The notes under the pieces: model-generated
Databases searched by the model: none
The model's input: only the letters and a program-made list of their open reading frames with translations
Told to the model about the DNA's origin: nothing
From: Lepidurus packardi
Taxonomy: Eukaryota > Arthropoda > Branchiopoda > Notostraca > Triopsidae
Direction: 5' to 3'
Assembly (NCBI GenBank): GCA_023053545.1
Contig: JAKZAN010000002.1
Coordinates: 1,534,375-1,598,374, forward strand
Length of the DNA: 64,000 bases
Position numbers and translations under genes: made by a program
In this document: piece by piece, positions 1 through 17,169 of the stretch
Layout: each line of letters begins with the position of its first letter
Numbering within the stretch: position 1 is the first letter of the stretch

Positions 1-4432
<4,432 letters not shown>

Positions 4433-6168
4433 GAAAAATCGGAGAATTTCTCTGGAGTCCGGTTTTGTTTGGCCTTTGGAAAACCAACAAGAGTTTCGCG
4501 TCAAGTGCACAGGTTTTTTCTCCTTTTTTTCGTCTCGTTAGCTCCCATTTCTTTCGGGTAGGGTTCAATTTTTTGTGCGTTATGCCCTTATTGGGCGTGG
4601 CTTGACTTTTATAAAACTGCCACGTCCGAATTTATGAGGGTGAAAAACAAATAATTCGTGGTCACTGTTTAGGTCTGAAATTTTGGCGAGTTTTCCTTGG
4701 CGATTAGGAAATTTCTTTGAAATATTTTGTCCTACGCCGTAGACCTAGTTGAAACCGTTTCGTCTTGTTTTATTATTAATTTCTATGGGTTCCATTGTTG
4801 CCGTCCCTTATTATTGCGATGCAGACTCAAAAAGCGAAGGCTCTTTCTCGAAATTTTCTATTTTTTCCTTCAGTTTTTCGCCTGAACTGAGCCCACACGC
4901 TTTCAATTGAAAGAAAAAAGTTTCCCCATATTGAGTATCAAGAAAGTGTAAAAAATTCTTGTTTTTTCTTTGACTTGAAAAAACAACCAAACGCTCGCGA
5001 AACAGTATTTCCGCCAGTTTTCCAAACAGAAACCATAGACCAATTTATTAACTGCGCGTCTTCTTTGTGCTCTCAAGCTCCACGAAAAGATTCCATCATC
5101 CCCCAAATTCCTTCTGGCGTCAAATGCGAAAAATATCATTGAGTGTTTGTTTGTGAGTTACGAAATTAATGATAAAAGGAGCCAATTCTGGGGGATTAAA
5201 AAACCAGCCCCGAAACGAAGTTACAGAGAGCTAAAGAGTGGTGAATACTCGGAAAAGAAGTACTTTTTTCTTCTATTTTTATTGTTGTTGCTTCTTAAGA
5301 GGTGAGGGAATTGCTTACGTCACTCTATACCTTCAAGGGAAACTCGAAATGCCGTACGTACCACGGGTATTGTTTTTCTTACATTTACACCTTACATCTC
5401 CTTGTTTCACGAATTCCTTTTTTAAGCTGTAGGCCCAATGAAAAGAATCCGCGTTTGATTCCGTTTGTTGTCGGCTTTCTTTTAAATTCTAGAAGTCCTA
5501 GAAACTCGCGAAACTGGAAAATCGCTGGTCAGGGCTTTCGGGAAAAAGCTGCAAGGGGGAACCTAAACGAAACGTTGCGCCATCTCGTGACGTATTCCTA
5601 CACGAGATAGGGCATATATTTTTGTACCAGTTTTCTTTTCCCACAGTTTTCATTGTGAAAAGAAATACAAACAAAAGGGCATGGGTCCTTTGGTGATCAC
5701 ATGCACATTTCTAGACAGCTATAAGCTCAACACGTGAAGATTGAAGGGAAAGTAAGGAGTAAGGTGAATTGAGATGAATTGCCGAATTTTTGCCCCCCAT
5801 TTGGTGTCTTTGAAGTGAAATCACTCGAGGGTGGAAGAAAAAAGAGCTGAGAACAAGGTGGGTTGTTCCCCCCCACACTAAACCAGGCCGTGACAATCTG
5901 TGATATTCGTAGTTGAACAAGTTTTTGACTTTTGAAAAAAGGGTTAAAATTGAATAACAATGCATTTTTTGGACAACCAAAAGGGTTCAAAAAGGGCACC
6001 AAATGGACAACTCCTCTTTGAAAGTTCGGAAGACATGAGAGAAAATTGCCATTTGTTGCATATGTTGTCATTTTTCGTGTTTATTCTTAAAACCAAACCG
6101 AGACCAAGTTGAATTACTGAAAAAAGGATTTATTTTATTTTGTACACCAGGGGTTGCAACAAAACTTC

Positions 6169-6207
<39 letters not shown>

Positions 6208-8167
6208 GTGGGGGGCAAGTCCTTTTCATTTGTTGGTAAGAAAAAAGGGACAGTTGACTCTTCTTGCAGTGCCAGTTTCGTGAACGTAATGAAGTTTTAG
6301 TTTGTGGTGTTTCTCACATTCCACTCTAAAAACTTTTTGGGCCAAGCCAGGATTTTTTCTTTCAGAACATCAAGCGTTCGTTGATTCATTGAGTGAAATT
6401 GAAAGAAAGTTCAGACAGTTCTCAGTTTCCCATCCTAGCTTGTTTGTCTAGTCTATCTGGGTTATGCTGGCTGGTCCAGAAATTCTTTTACAATTCTTTC
6501 ACATTTTTCTTGTGAGAATAGTTTCAAGAAATGTTCTTTTTTTTCTCGTACACTTTTGAAAGGAGTTTGGGGAGTTGGAGGGGTTTTTTTATACAGGTAT
6601 TATTATCGCTGAGCACTGCCAGAGCAATTTGCGATTCCCCGCCAATTTATGTAGGGAATCCGTTTTTTGGAATTTTTCGAGAGTTTTTTGTTTTGTTTTT
6701 GGAGGATCCATGCGGGGCATTGCAATTGTTTGAAGGAGACAAAGATGCTGATTGTTGTTGCAACCTTAACCTGGCGAGCTACAAAAGAAAAGAAAACTAC
6801 GACACTACACAGGGACAAGAGAGTGGGGGAAAACTCACCTTTTATATAAACAAAAAACTTAAAAATGTTTTTTGAAAGGGGAGGGGAACAACTAGGGGTT
6901 TTGTGCTGCTGCTTTTTTCAAGGTCGAAAAGTGGAAGAAGGCAGAGCCGGAAAGACATGTGATCTCGTAGTACAAAACCCTTTGAAATAACGATTGTTAA
7001 GCGATTCTCAACCCTTGATGGAAATCTCCCGGCGCAAGCGCGGCTTAAACGTAGACAAAAACCACTTAACTCGAAATGAAACCGAGTGACAAAAGTTTTC
7101 ATGATTGGGATTCGAACCGAAAGACAAAAATATTTTCTCGCCGTTTTCGAAGAAAAACAGATTCTAACAGTTGCCATGGTTACAGTTCATTTGTTCTAGT
7201 TTTTTCCGGGTTCAAATGGAGAGAGAAATTTTCAAGAGAAAAGGAGCTTCTCCAGAATGCATTTTGGGGGGAATTTTTTTTAAAGGGGTTATTTTTATAC
7301 GCAAACTTTATGGGGGCAAAATACCTGTGGTACGCGGGCAGTTTTTTGCATGCACAATTCCGTTCGGTCAAATGTGTAACCGACAACTTGGAAGGGAAAA
7401 AACGTAAGATTGTTTTCCTTCCTGGATTCAGAAAATGGAAAGGAATTTACAAATATTGAACGGTTTGGGGAGCTGGCGAGCGCAGAAAGACGACAGTTTC
7501 TATATTAAACCCTCTCTTATTGTTTCTTTTTTTTATTTTATTTTTATTTGAGTTTATGTTCCTGCAATTTTTTTAAAGTGAAACTTGGCGTCTGAACGTT
7601 TAAATGAAAATCGCTGAAATTTTTTTTTTTTTTTAAGTTTAAACCAGATTTCATGCGCCTCCAGCGGAAGGGGATAGGGCAGTGAGGTAATTTGTGAGGG
7701 ACGGAAACAAGTTTCTACAGTTAGGTGGTATTTATTATGGTGTACGACTTTTTTTTTCGTGTCAGCGTTTAAACTATTTTTCTTCGGCCTCTTCGATTTA
7801 TTATTTCCCCCTGTTTACCAGTGCTTGGTGGCGAATATGTTGGCAGAGCCTCCAAGCGGAAGTTATACAAAAGCGTGGCATTGTCAAGGCAAGACGGATG
7901 AATACACGGAACAAACAAACAAACATACAAGATTTCTTAGGTTGAGAATGAATTACAGGCGAGAAACTCTGAAAGGAATCGTTCTAAAAAACCGTTAGAT
8001 TTGAATTTCCCGCGCGAGGGGAACCCCACGTGGTTTGGTAAGGTATGGAGCCGTCTCTAGGAAACAAAAAAGTCAAAACAATTGATGAATGATTTATAAG
8101 TACGTTACTTTATGCTGTCCCGTCTATGATTAATGTTGAGTAAGTATTAACTCGATTATTGTAAGTA
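4433..8167. other. DDX3 3' UTR / intergenic, no gene seen
   Basis: The first part is presumably DDX3 3' UTR. No reading frame here looks like a protein: the open frames are short, T-rich and without family motifs. It contains an uninterrupted T35 run at 6172-6206 and shorter T or A runs near 4111, 7619 and 7750. The T35 run has no obvious target duplication or retrotransposon body beside it, so it is left as a homopolymer. Confidence 0.6.
6172..6206. repeat. poly-T homopolymer (35 nt)
   Basis: An uninterrupted run of 35 T followed by a G-rich stretch. It could be the poly-A tail of a minus-strand retroposed insert, but nothing recognisable lies on its left side. Confidence 0.8.
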
Positions 8168-8612
8168 TTAACTCGAATATAACGCGAGCTGTAAGTAAGT
8201 GTAATCATATGCATTTATTTCAAGAGACAAAGAGGACGAGTTTGAATTTCGTGCGTGTATATTGCCGTGTGGTGGAGGTGAGCTACTGGGCCATTTGGGA
8301 AAGTTGCGTCAAGGAAGCTACGACTGAAGTGAAACCAGCGTTGTAATCAATCGCCCCTTCATTCTGTTGATAAGTATCGTTATCGTCGGGACCGCCCGCC
8401 AACGCTCCATAGAGAATTTGAGGATTCGGACTGACGCTATTAAAGCTGCTTCAGTTAGCAGTGGGACGATCAGGGCAAGAACTTTTTACCCATAAATCGT
8501 TATAGGATAGTAGAATTCTACTCCGTTTGGTAGGGAAACTTACGCAGCACGGTGGTGACAGTTAGCAGGGGGATTGTTGCCGTATCCTACAACGAAACTG
8601 CGACCAGAATCG
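8168..8612 (-). pseudogene. GH9 endoglucanase (cellulase), last two exons, with in-frame stop
   Basis: Glycoside hydrolase family 9 endo-beta-1,4-glucanase fragment, read on the minus strand. The exon at 8612-8544 encodes DSGRSFVVGYGNNPPANCHH, the family-typical block ending in HHR. The intron is 8543-8482. The last exon, 8481-8168, encodes SCPDRPTAN, then LYGALAGGPD, then NEGAIDYNAGF, the block that holds the acid/base Glu, and stops at 8170-8168. An in-frame TGA replaces an expected Trp (TAN-stop-SSFNS) before the catalytic Glu block, so this copy is broken unless the base is a sequencing error. The upstream intron runs into the mitochondrial insert at about 8700. Earlier exons were not found right of that insert. 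Confidence 0.85.
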
Positions 8613-8720
8613 CTGGGTGGCTTGGAATGAGCAGAGGTCCCGCGAAGTCTACTCCTGCTGCGTCAAATGGATCTCCTCTATACATAAAATATGGCTGAAA
8701 TTGAATATATAATTAAAATA

Positions 8721-8781
8721 ACTTTTTCCGTAAAGACGGTCGTATTGATTGGAAGTCAATTATACAATATACTAAAAAAGT
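8721..8781 (-). tRNA. trnG: trnG(TCC) copy in NUMT
   Basis: The 7-bp acceptor stem ACTTTTT/AAAAAGT is perfect and the TCC anticodon lies in a TTCCAA loop. Its position just after cox3 is canonical. It is a nuclear copy, so not expected to be used. Confidence 0.85.
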
Positions 8782-8793
8782 AATTTTTAATAA

Positions 8794-9583
8794 TTATCCT
8801 CCTCATCAGTAAATCGAAATATAAAGAAATAATCATACAAAATCTACAAAATGTCAATATCAAGCAGCAGCTTCAAATCCAAAATGGTGTTCGTTAGAAA
8901 AGTGGTGGGCTAAGTGTCGTAGTAGACAAACTAATAAAAATCTAGCCCAATTAAAACATGTAATCCATGAAACTCAGTAGCTACAAAACATGAAGAGCCG
9001 TAAACTCCATCAGCAATAGTGAATGGTGCTTCGATGTATTCAAAGGTTTGAAGTAAAAAAATAAAGTAAACCCCTAGGAAAACAGTTAGGGTTAAACCTT
9101 GCTTGCATTGGGAGTAGTTATTTTCTATTAATCCATGGTGTGCCCATGTAATTACAACCCCCGAGGCTAGTAAAATAGCTGTATTCAGTAGAGGAATTTG
9201 AAATGGGTTAAATGGTTGAATACTTGCGGAGGGCCAGCAAGCCCCAGTTCGGTAGTTGGAGCGAGTCTGCTGTGAAAAAATGCTCAAAAGAATGATGCGA
9301 AGAATAATACTTCTGATACAATAAAGAGGATTATTCCTCATCGGAGGCCCAAGGTAACTAAATATGTGTGATGTCCTTGAAAAGTTCCTTCGCGGGTAAT
9401 ATCTCGTCATCATTGAAGTATAATTAAAAAGATAATAGTTAGTCCTAACAAAAATAGATTAATATTGAATGTCTGGAAACATTGGGCAATTCCTGTAGTT
9501 AAAATTATAGCCCCTAGTGCACCCAGAATGGGTCATGGGCTTTGATCTACTAAATGAAAGGGTTGATTTGTTTCTATTATCAT
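8794..9583 (-). pseudogene. cox3: cox3 copy in NUMT
   Basis: Mitochondrial cytochrome c oxidase subunit III. It starts at an ATG at 9583 (ETNQPFHLVDQSPWP with TGA read as Trp) and ends WWGG-stop at 8796-8794. Internal blocks include [28 protein letters not shown] and the C-terminal HHFGFEAAAWYWHFVD. Length is about that of the functional gene, but the frame shifts, for example between 9290 and 9420. Confidence 0.92.
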
Positions 9584-11074
9584 TATGGTGTCTCACTAGA
9601 ATATAGTGTACTTCGGATGGCAAATACATAAGCTTGAATTACAGCTACTGCTGATTCTAAGGTTAGTAGTAATCACAGTATAAAGGTTTCACAGTATGGT
9701 AACTGGGGGTATCTTCCAATGTAAAGGGATTAACACGATTTTCTCGGTCTCAAGAGGATGTGGGGGTAACAAGGAACATAGGAGGGATGGATTCACAGAC
9801 TTGCCCATCCTACCCCAGAAGTAGGCATTCCGAATCTACTACAAGAAGGGTTCGAAAAGAGAACAAAACATTCACAAAACGGGGGACTGGTGACCTTTCT
9901 CTCGAGGGAGTTTGGGGCTGACGTAAGATTCGACTAGCATTGCGCGATTTTGAAAGTTTTTCTCCCGGAAATGATTATGCTGGATCTTGGTATTAAAGTC
10001 TTACGGTAAAAGTCTTTCATAGTTGTAAAGTAGTAAAGAATAGTTGTAAAGTACCAATGTAATGGATAACTCGTATATAGACATAAATAGTCATAACAAC
10101 ACATATAGACATTAATATACATGGGTATTTTATAGTATATGGGGTTAAACCTGCATACTATAAAACACCTATGTATGGGTTGCAAAATAGACTGCCTCCT
10201 CGTGGTGCAACCTGGGTAACGCGAAATAGTCTAGAATGTGTATACGTGTTGTGCTTTGACCTAGTTAGTTCATCTTTTATTTTAAGCTCACATAGTTTAA
10301 AGCAATAGATTTAAATTACGCGCTTTGTAAACCGTCGTGACCTTTTTTGAACTGCACTGGGAGGTTTGCGAATGTACCCTTTCATTTTCTGGCCTTTTAC
10401 CTGAATATTACTCTGGGGAACGAGAAGGTCGTCAGAAAACCTTAACATTGGAAGATAGCCCTGTTAGCATACTGTGAAACCTCTATACTGTGGTAGTAAT
10501 ATTTGAGTTGAAATTAATAGGGTTACGATTAAACTTGAACTATTAGGACCCTGGTTTCCTAAAAGCGTTAATAACAAATGCCCCGCAATTATGTTTGCAG
10601 CCAGACGTACTGCTAATGTCCCGGGACGGATTAAATTTCTAATCGTTTCAATGCATACTATAAAAGGTATGAGGATAGAAGGAGTACCTTGTGGTACCAG
10701 ATGAGCAAATATATGTTGTGTGTGCATCCGTAGCATATAAATCTAATTCACAAGGGAAGTGGTAGAGCTAGTGTTATAGAAATGTGGCTTGTACTTGTAA
10801 AAATATATGGGAATAACCCTATGAAATTATTAAACACAATAAAAATAAATAAACTAATAAATATTAGAGTTCTTCCCATGGAATGAAAATTTAATAAGGT
10901 TTTAAATTCAATGTTGAGGGAGTACATTATTTGTGATCACACAAAGTGGGTTCGTCTGGGGATAAATCACAAGATATATGGCAAGAAGATAAACATTAAA
11001 AATGAACTTAATCAGTTTAGGGGTAAGCCTAAAGAAGTGGAGGGGTCAAACACGGAAAATAAGTTAGTTATCAT
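9584..11074 (-). pseudogene. atp6: atp6 copy in NUMT, interrupted by a DNA transposon
   Basis: ATP synthase subunit a. It starts at ATG 11074 (MMTNLFSVFDPSTSLGLPLN), overlapping the end of atp8, and ends STLYSSETP-stop at 9584. Conserved blocks are [20 protein letters not shown] and LESAVAVIQAYVFA. The frame is split after ISTQILL by the insertion at 9674-10492. Removing insert plus one target copy leaves about 664 nt, close to the normal arthropod length. Confidence 0.93.
9674..10492. mobile_element. 819-bp non-autonomous DNA transposon (8-bp TSD; hAT- or P-like) in NUMT atp6
   Basis: Both ends begin CACAGTATARAGGTTTCACA; the terminal inverted repeats match over about 50 bp with a few differences. 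Each TIR carries CACAGTAT twice, 17 bp apart. It is flanked by the 8-bp direct repeat GTAGTAAT at 9666-9673 and 10493-10500. The sequence outside rejoins atp6 in the proper order. An 8-bp TSD is usual for hAT and P superfamilies. No transposase frame lies inside (longest open frame about 80 codons, no motif), so this is a MITE-like or internally deleted copy. It proves that atp6 was already nuclear when the element landed. Confidence 0.93.
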
Positions 11075-11226
11075 TTTCAGTTAAATGAGTTTATTGATTT
11101 TTGATTAATTATTTGTGAGTTATGAAAGCAATTAAAATGGAAATATATAAAGCTAATTATAACTAAGTAAATTAGAATGAATAATATAAACAAACTTAGT
11201 CAATTTAGAGGGGCTATTTGTGGAAT
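11069..11226 (-). pseudogene. atp8: atp8 copy in NUMT
   Basis: ATP synthase subunit 8. An ATT-type start gives (I/M)PQMAPLNWLSLF, the classic arthropod atp8 opening, and the frame ends NWKW-stop overlapping the atp6 start. About 52 codons, normal length, no break seen. Confidence 0.88.
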
Positions 11227-11227
11227 T

Positions 11228-11290
11228 AGATATCGTCTTTAATAGACAACAAGCTTGTCAAGCTTACGTTTTTATTTAAACTAGATTTCT
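11228..11290 (-). tRNA. trnD: trnD-position tRNA copy, anticodon altered
   Basis: Lies between trnK and atp8 as expected for trnD. The acceptor arms AGAAATC/GATATCT pair with one mismatch. The anticodon arm is AAGC-loop-GCTT. On the minus strand the loop reads TTGACAA (GAC, Val) where TTGTCAA (GTC, Asp) is expected. The arm is nearly palindromic, so one transversion is enough. Confidence 0.7.
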
Positions 11291-11291
11291 T

Positions 11292-11360
11292 CATAAGAAA
11301 CAACCGTGATTTGTTATATTTGAGTTTAAGCGACTCGTGCTTCCTTTCAGCCATCTTATG
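11292..11360 (-). tRNA. trnK: trnK(CTT) copy in NUMT
   Basis: Opens CATAAGATGGCTGAAAGGA. The anticodon arm is GAGT-CGCTTAA-ACTC with CTT. It lies between cox2 and trnD. Confidence 0.85.
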
Positions 11361-11945
11361 TTAATTAGAAGAGATTCAGTGTAGAAAATTTTTTGTGTTA
11401 ATACTCTCAATTACAATAGGTATAAAGCTGTGGTTGGCTCCACAAAATTCTGAACACTGCCCAAAATACAATCCTGGCCGATTAATAAATAGACTGAGTT
11501 AATTTAGTCGTCCCGGGATGGCATCTACTTTAACTCCCAAGGAGGGAATGGTTCAAGAGTGTAAAACATCAGCTGCACTTACTAACTGACGAATTTGAGT
11601 ATTAAAGAGTACTACTAATTGATTGTCGACGTCTAACAAGCGGAAGTCATTCAATAGTAAGTCTTGGGCGGGGGTTATGTAAGAGTCGAACTGAATACCA
11701 GTAAAATCTGAGTACTCATATCTTCAATATCATTGATGACCTATGACCTTAGTAGTTAAAGAGGGTTCATTTACTTCGTCGGGTAAATACAAAAGTCGTA
11801 AAGAAGGGAGGGCAATAGAAATTAAAATTAAAGCTGGGAATACAGTTCAGATGATTTCAGTTAATTGGCCGTCTAGTAAATATCGATTAGTGAAAGAGTT
11901 AAATATTAGTCTTCTTATAAAATAACCCACTAGAACCAGTTGATG
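11361..11945 (-). pseudogene. cox2: cox2 copy in NUMT, 5' end missing
   Basis: Cytochrome c oxidase subunit II, with [39 protein letters not shown] and the CuA site [15 protein letters not shown]. The ATG and roughly the first 45 residues are lost: upstream sequence passes directly into cox1 C-terminal sequence through a short duplicated AACCAGTTGAYGATAC motif (11936-11970). trnL2 is lost in the same deletion. Confidence 0.9.
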
Positions 11946-11974
11946 ATACCAGTATAGAACCAGTTGACGATACG

Positions 11975-13340
<1,366 letters not shown>

Positions 13341-13341
<1 letters not shown>

Positions 13342-13402
13342 TATAGTGGCTGATAAAAGTGTTAGACTGTAAATCTAATTAATAGTTTGATACACTCCTA
13401 TA
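13341..13402 (+). tRNA. trnY: trnY(GTA) copy in NUMT
   Basis: The anticodon arm is TTAGA-CTGTAAA-TCTAA with GTA, on the strand opposite to cox1, as is standard in arthropods. Confidence 0.85.
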
Positions 13403-13407
13403 TTAAT

Positions 13408-13468
13408 GATTTTATAGTTTTAAACAAATTTGAGAGTGCAAATCTTCAGATGCAGTGTGGCTAAAATC
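13408..13468 (+). tRNA. trnC: trnC(GCA) copy in NUMT
   Basis: Acceptor arms GATTTTA/TAAAATC pair perfectly and GCA sits in a GTGCAAA loop. It overlaps trnW by 5 nt on the other strand, a usual arrangement. Confidence 0.82.
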
Positions 13469-13525
13469 TAAGAAATTTTCTTAATTCAAGCTTTGAAGGC
13501 TTATAGTTTATTTAACTTAAGATTT
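13464..13525 (-). tRNA. trnW: trnW(TCA) copy in NUMT
   Basis: The anticodon arm is AAGC-CTTCAAA-GCTT with TCA; acceptor AAATCTT/TAGATTT has one mismatch. It lies after nad2. Confidence 0.85.
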
Positions 13526-14529
13526 TTTTAAATTATATTAAATAAGATCTATTGCATAAAAGTAGACCTAAAATAGAAAAGAATGATAAAAAAACAGTGA
13601 GGTTTGTTAAGTTGTAGTTTAGTTTCTTATTTCATATAATTTTTCGATATAAAAGATTTCTACTAAATCAAATTCGTAACTAGTAATAAAGAGTAAATAG
13701 AGTGGAGATAATTAAAATTATTAATCTAAAAATTATTATTGCAGTACTGGTATTTTTGATAATAAGTCATTTGGGTATAAATCCTAAAAAAGGGGTAACC
13801 CTCCAAGGGAGAGTGTATTTAAACAGAGTAGTAATTTAATCAGGGGTTTAAAGAGTGATTAGAATTAATCTGAATTATAGAAATTAGTTGGTATAAATTA
13901 AATACTTGAACAGAGAATAAGATAATTACATGAACAGAAAAATAGATGCATATAACTGAATTATTAATTAAGGAGGCAAGTGGTAATCAACCAATATGGT
14001 TAATTGATGATAATGCTATTATAGAACATAAAAGATTTAAATTAAATCCACCTAGGCCTCCAACAACACCTCTTAATATAGCTGCTAATAAAATAAGTTT
14101 ATTATGGGTAAGGGATCTTGTTAGCAATAAGAGTGTGTTAATCTTTCGGAGTATAGCCAAAATTAAAAATTAATTTCAAGAAAGTCCTCTAGCTCCTACT
14201 GGAAATCAAGTAGGAAAAGGGGAGGCTCCTATTTTTAATAGTAAGCTTATTATTAAAAGGATAAAAATAAAAGACGATGGGTATGTCTAGTAAAAGAGGC
14301 TAAATAAAGCTCTAAATATAAAAATAACAGAGGCTAGTGCTTGATTTAAAAAATAGTTTAATCCTGCCCCTGTTAACTGTTGGTTATTTTTAGTTATTAC
14401 AATTGGGATAAACTTAAAAGATTGAGTTCAAGTCCGATTCAAGCTGAGAATCATGAGTTTGAAGATATTACAATTATCAATCTTAATAATAATAAAGAAA
14501 AACATAGGAATCGAGGATTAATCAAAAGG
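13526..14529 (-). pseudogene. nad2: nad2 copy in NUMT
   Basis: NADH dehydrogenase subunit 2, recognised by SSNSWFSAWIGLELNLLSFI near 14440 and by its place between trnM and trnW. About 1 kb, normal length, with several frame breaks. Confidence 0.85.
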
Positions 14530-14593
14530 AATAAAGAGAGTAGCTCTATCAGTGGGGTATGAGCCCATTAGCTTAATTTTAGCTTACTTTATT
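14530..14593 (-). tRNA. trnM: trnM(CAT) copy in NUMT
   Basis: Acceptor AATAAAG/CTTTATT is perfect and the anticodon arm holds GGGCTCATACCCC. It directly precedes nad2. Confidence 0.88.
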
Positions 14594-14657
14594 TGTTAAT
14601 GTAGAGAGCATAAGAGGTTTTGATTCTCCAGGCTTTAGTGCAATTCTATCACAAATA
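14591..14657 (+). tRNA. trnQ: trnQ(TTG) copy in NUMT
   Basis: The anticodon arm GAGG-TTTTGAT-TCTC holds TTG. It is on the opposite strand between trnM and trnI, the ancestral I-Q-M order. Ends approximate. Confidence 0.78.
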
Positions 14658-14678
14658 ATTGAGGTAATAAATTACATT

Positions 14679-14735
14679 ATCTACCCAACAAGGTAATCCT
14701 TTTGATCAGGCACTCAATGTAAGTTAAAGATAGAT
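14679..14735 (-). tRNA. trnI: trnI(GAT) copy in NUMT
   Basis: Acceptor ATCTATC/GGTAGAT pairs with one GT. The anticodon loop is CTGATCA with GAT. It borders the control region. Confidence 0.82.
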
Positions 14736-15240
14736 TATTTAGATAAATAAATTTAATAAGATTATTGTATACAAAAATACATAAACATTACGAAGTTTTT
14801 ATTTTTTTATGTTTTCATAGTATTACTAATACTATTTAAGTATTATAAATAATTTTTTCTTATAATTAAATAATTTTTTTTTATTTAAAAAATTACGGGT
14901 TTAATAAAATGTACTTAATTTTTTTTCAAGGTAGTATTGGACATGTATAAAATACTTAACATAATATACTGTACTCGTACAGGCATACATATTGGACATA
15001 TATAAAATACTTAACATATAATATACTCATACAGGCATATTTGCAACGTCTAGCACATAGAGTCCCGATCTTAATTAGTATATAAAAGAAAATAGGAGAA
15101 ATGAAACTTGATGATGTAATGATTGAGGTTGTATCTCACCAATATAAATGTTTAATTTGATTTGAATGCGTCACATATTAAATGTATTCTAGGAGTAAGG
15201 GGTGGGGAGAGATTACTCCTTTTTTCTTTAATATTAAGCT
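14736..15240. other. mitochondrial control region copy
   Basis: AT-rich stretch between trnI and 12S with T- and A-runs. A motif of about 35 nt (ACATRTATAAAATACTTAAC, then an ATACT-rich part and CAGGCATA) occurs twice in tandem at about 14939-14990 and 14995-15040. In the living mitochondrion this part holds the replication and transcription signals. Confidence 0.75.
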
Positions 15241-16132
<892 letters not shown>

Positions 16133-16202
16133 CAGATTGTAGCTAAATAGTTGAGCAATTCATTTACACTGAATTAATTTCTGTGCAATTCAGAATAGTC
16201 TG
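16133..16202 (+). tRNA. trnV: trnV(TAC) copy in NUMT
   Basis: Acceptor CAGATTG/TAGTCTG, anticodon TAC in TTTACAC, placed between 12S and 16S. Confidence 0.82.
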
Positions 16203-16720
16203 AAAATAAAATTATTGAATATTATAATAGGAAAAATAATTTTAATAGTTTTTGATTAAGTAATTAGTAATGAAAAGTTGAGTTGGCGATAGTAAAATAG
16301 TACTGAAAAGGAAATAGGAAATAATATGAAAATTTAATTTTAAAAAAGCAGATATTAATAATCGTACCTTGTGCATCAGGGGCTATTAATAAATTTTATT
16401 TATTTTAAATTCCCAAAAAAGAAAGATCTAATAGTTTATAAATATTTATGTATCATTATAGTTTTTAATAAGCTGTTAGTAGTGAAATATTAGTCGGTTT
16501 CTTTGATATTTGGTTTCCTAAGAAATACATTTAATTTACTTTTTTGTTTATTTTTATCTAAGTTGGTAGTGAAGGTAATATAGAGGTTAGGGTTTGAGGG
16601 ATTAGCTTCGGCCCCTATTAATAATTTTGTGTAATTTATAGGAAATAAGTTATGTTATTTTTTATTAAAATTAATATTGGCGTATAGGCATAAGCCTGTT
16701 GCCAAAGTTTATTATTAAAA
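16203..16720 (+). rRNA. rrnL: 16S rRNA copy, 5' part only
   Basis: Directly after trnV, AT-rich, with the conserved large-subunit stretch AATCGTACCTTGTGCATCAG at 16360. Resemblance fades near 16700, which marks the right end of the NUMT. Confidence 0.8.
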
Positions 16721-17099
16721 ATGTACATTTAAAATCGGGTAGGGGAAAGGGATATAACAGAACGCTGTCACATTGGGCGGCCTTTGTAAACTGGCAAGCC
16801 CTTCACCGTAGAGAGTTAAAGGGCAATAGCCTCGGGTATAGCGTATTGATATTTGGATGGATTCTTATTGTACACATTATTCTAAAAACGGGAAAATTTG
16901 TTTAAAATTTTTCTGACTAGCCGTTCCTGAGTTATAGGCTTGCGAAGTTTTTTGCATTTTCCCGCCACGGGCGCGTGACGTAGATAGTGGAGGCGCGGCC
17001 CAGGAGCGCTTTGTTATTCACTGGCACTGTATAGACTTCTTCTGTGCTTCCTAAGTTTACGTTAAGCTAGTGCAACCCCATCTTTCCAGTTTTTCCAGA

Positions 17100-17168
17100 C
17101 CGCGGCAATCCGCGGCAAGCCGCTGCAAGCCGCTGCAACTCGCATAAAAGCGGGTTTAGGCATGTTGT
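17100..17168 (+). repeat. left inverted repeat (GCCGCTGCAA decamers)
   Basis: CCGCGGCAA followed by decamer copies and CATAAAAGCGGGTT. It matches the reverse complement of 24323-24392 with few differences. Outside it, similarity weakens but may go on (GCTAGTGCAACCCC against GGCTATCACAACCC). Confidence 0.88.
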
Positions 17169-17169
17169 A

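Noticed and set aside
6172-6206. SINE or LINE tail
   Set aside because: No target duplication, no Pol III boxes and no body sequence next to the T-run.
13946-14173. ORFs on the plus strand through 11743-14562
   Set aside because: Shadows of mitochondrial cox2, cox1 and nad2 on the minus strand.
16740-17090. Missing upstream GH9 exons right of the NUMT
   Set aside because: Translation of both strands shows no GH9 block; the sequence belongs to the flank of the decamer repeat.
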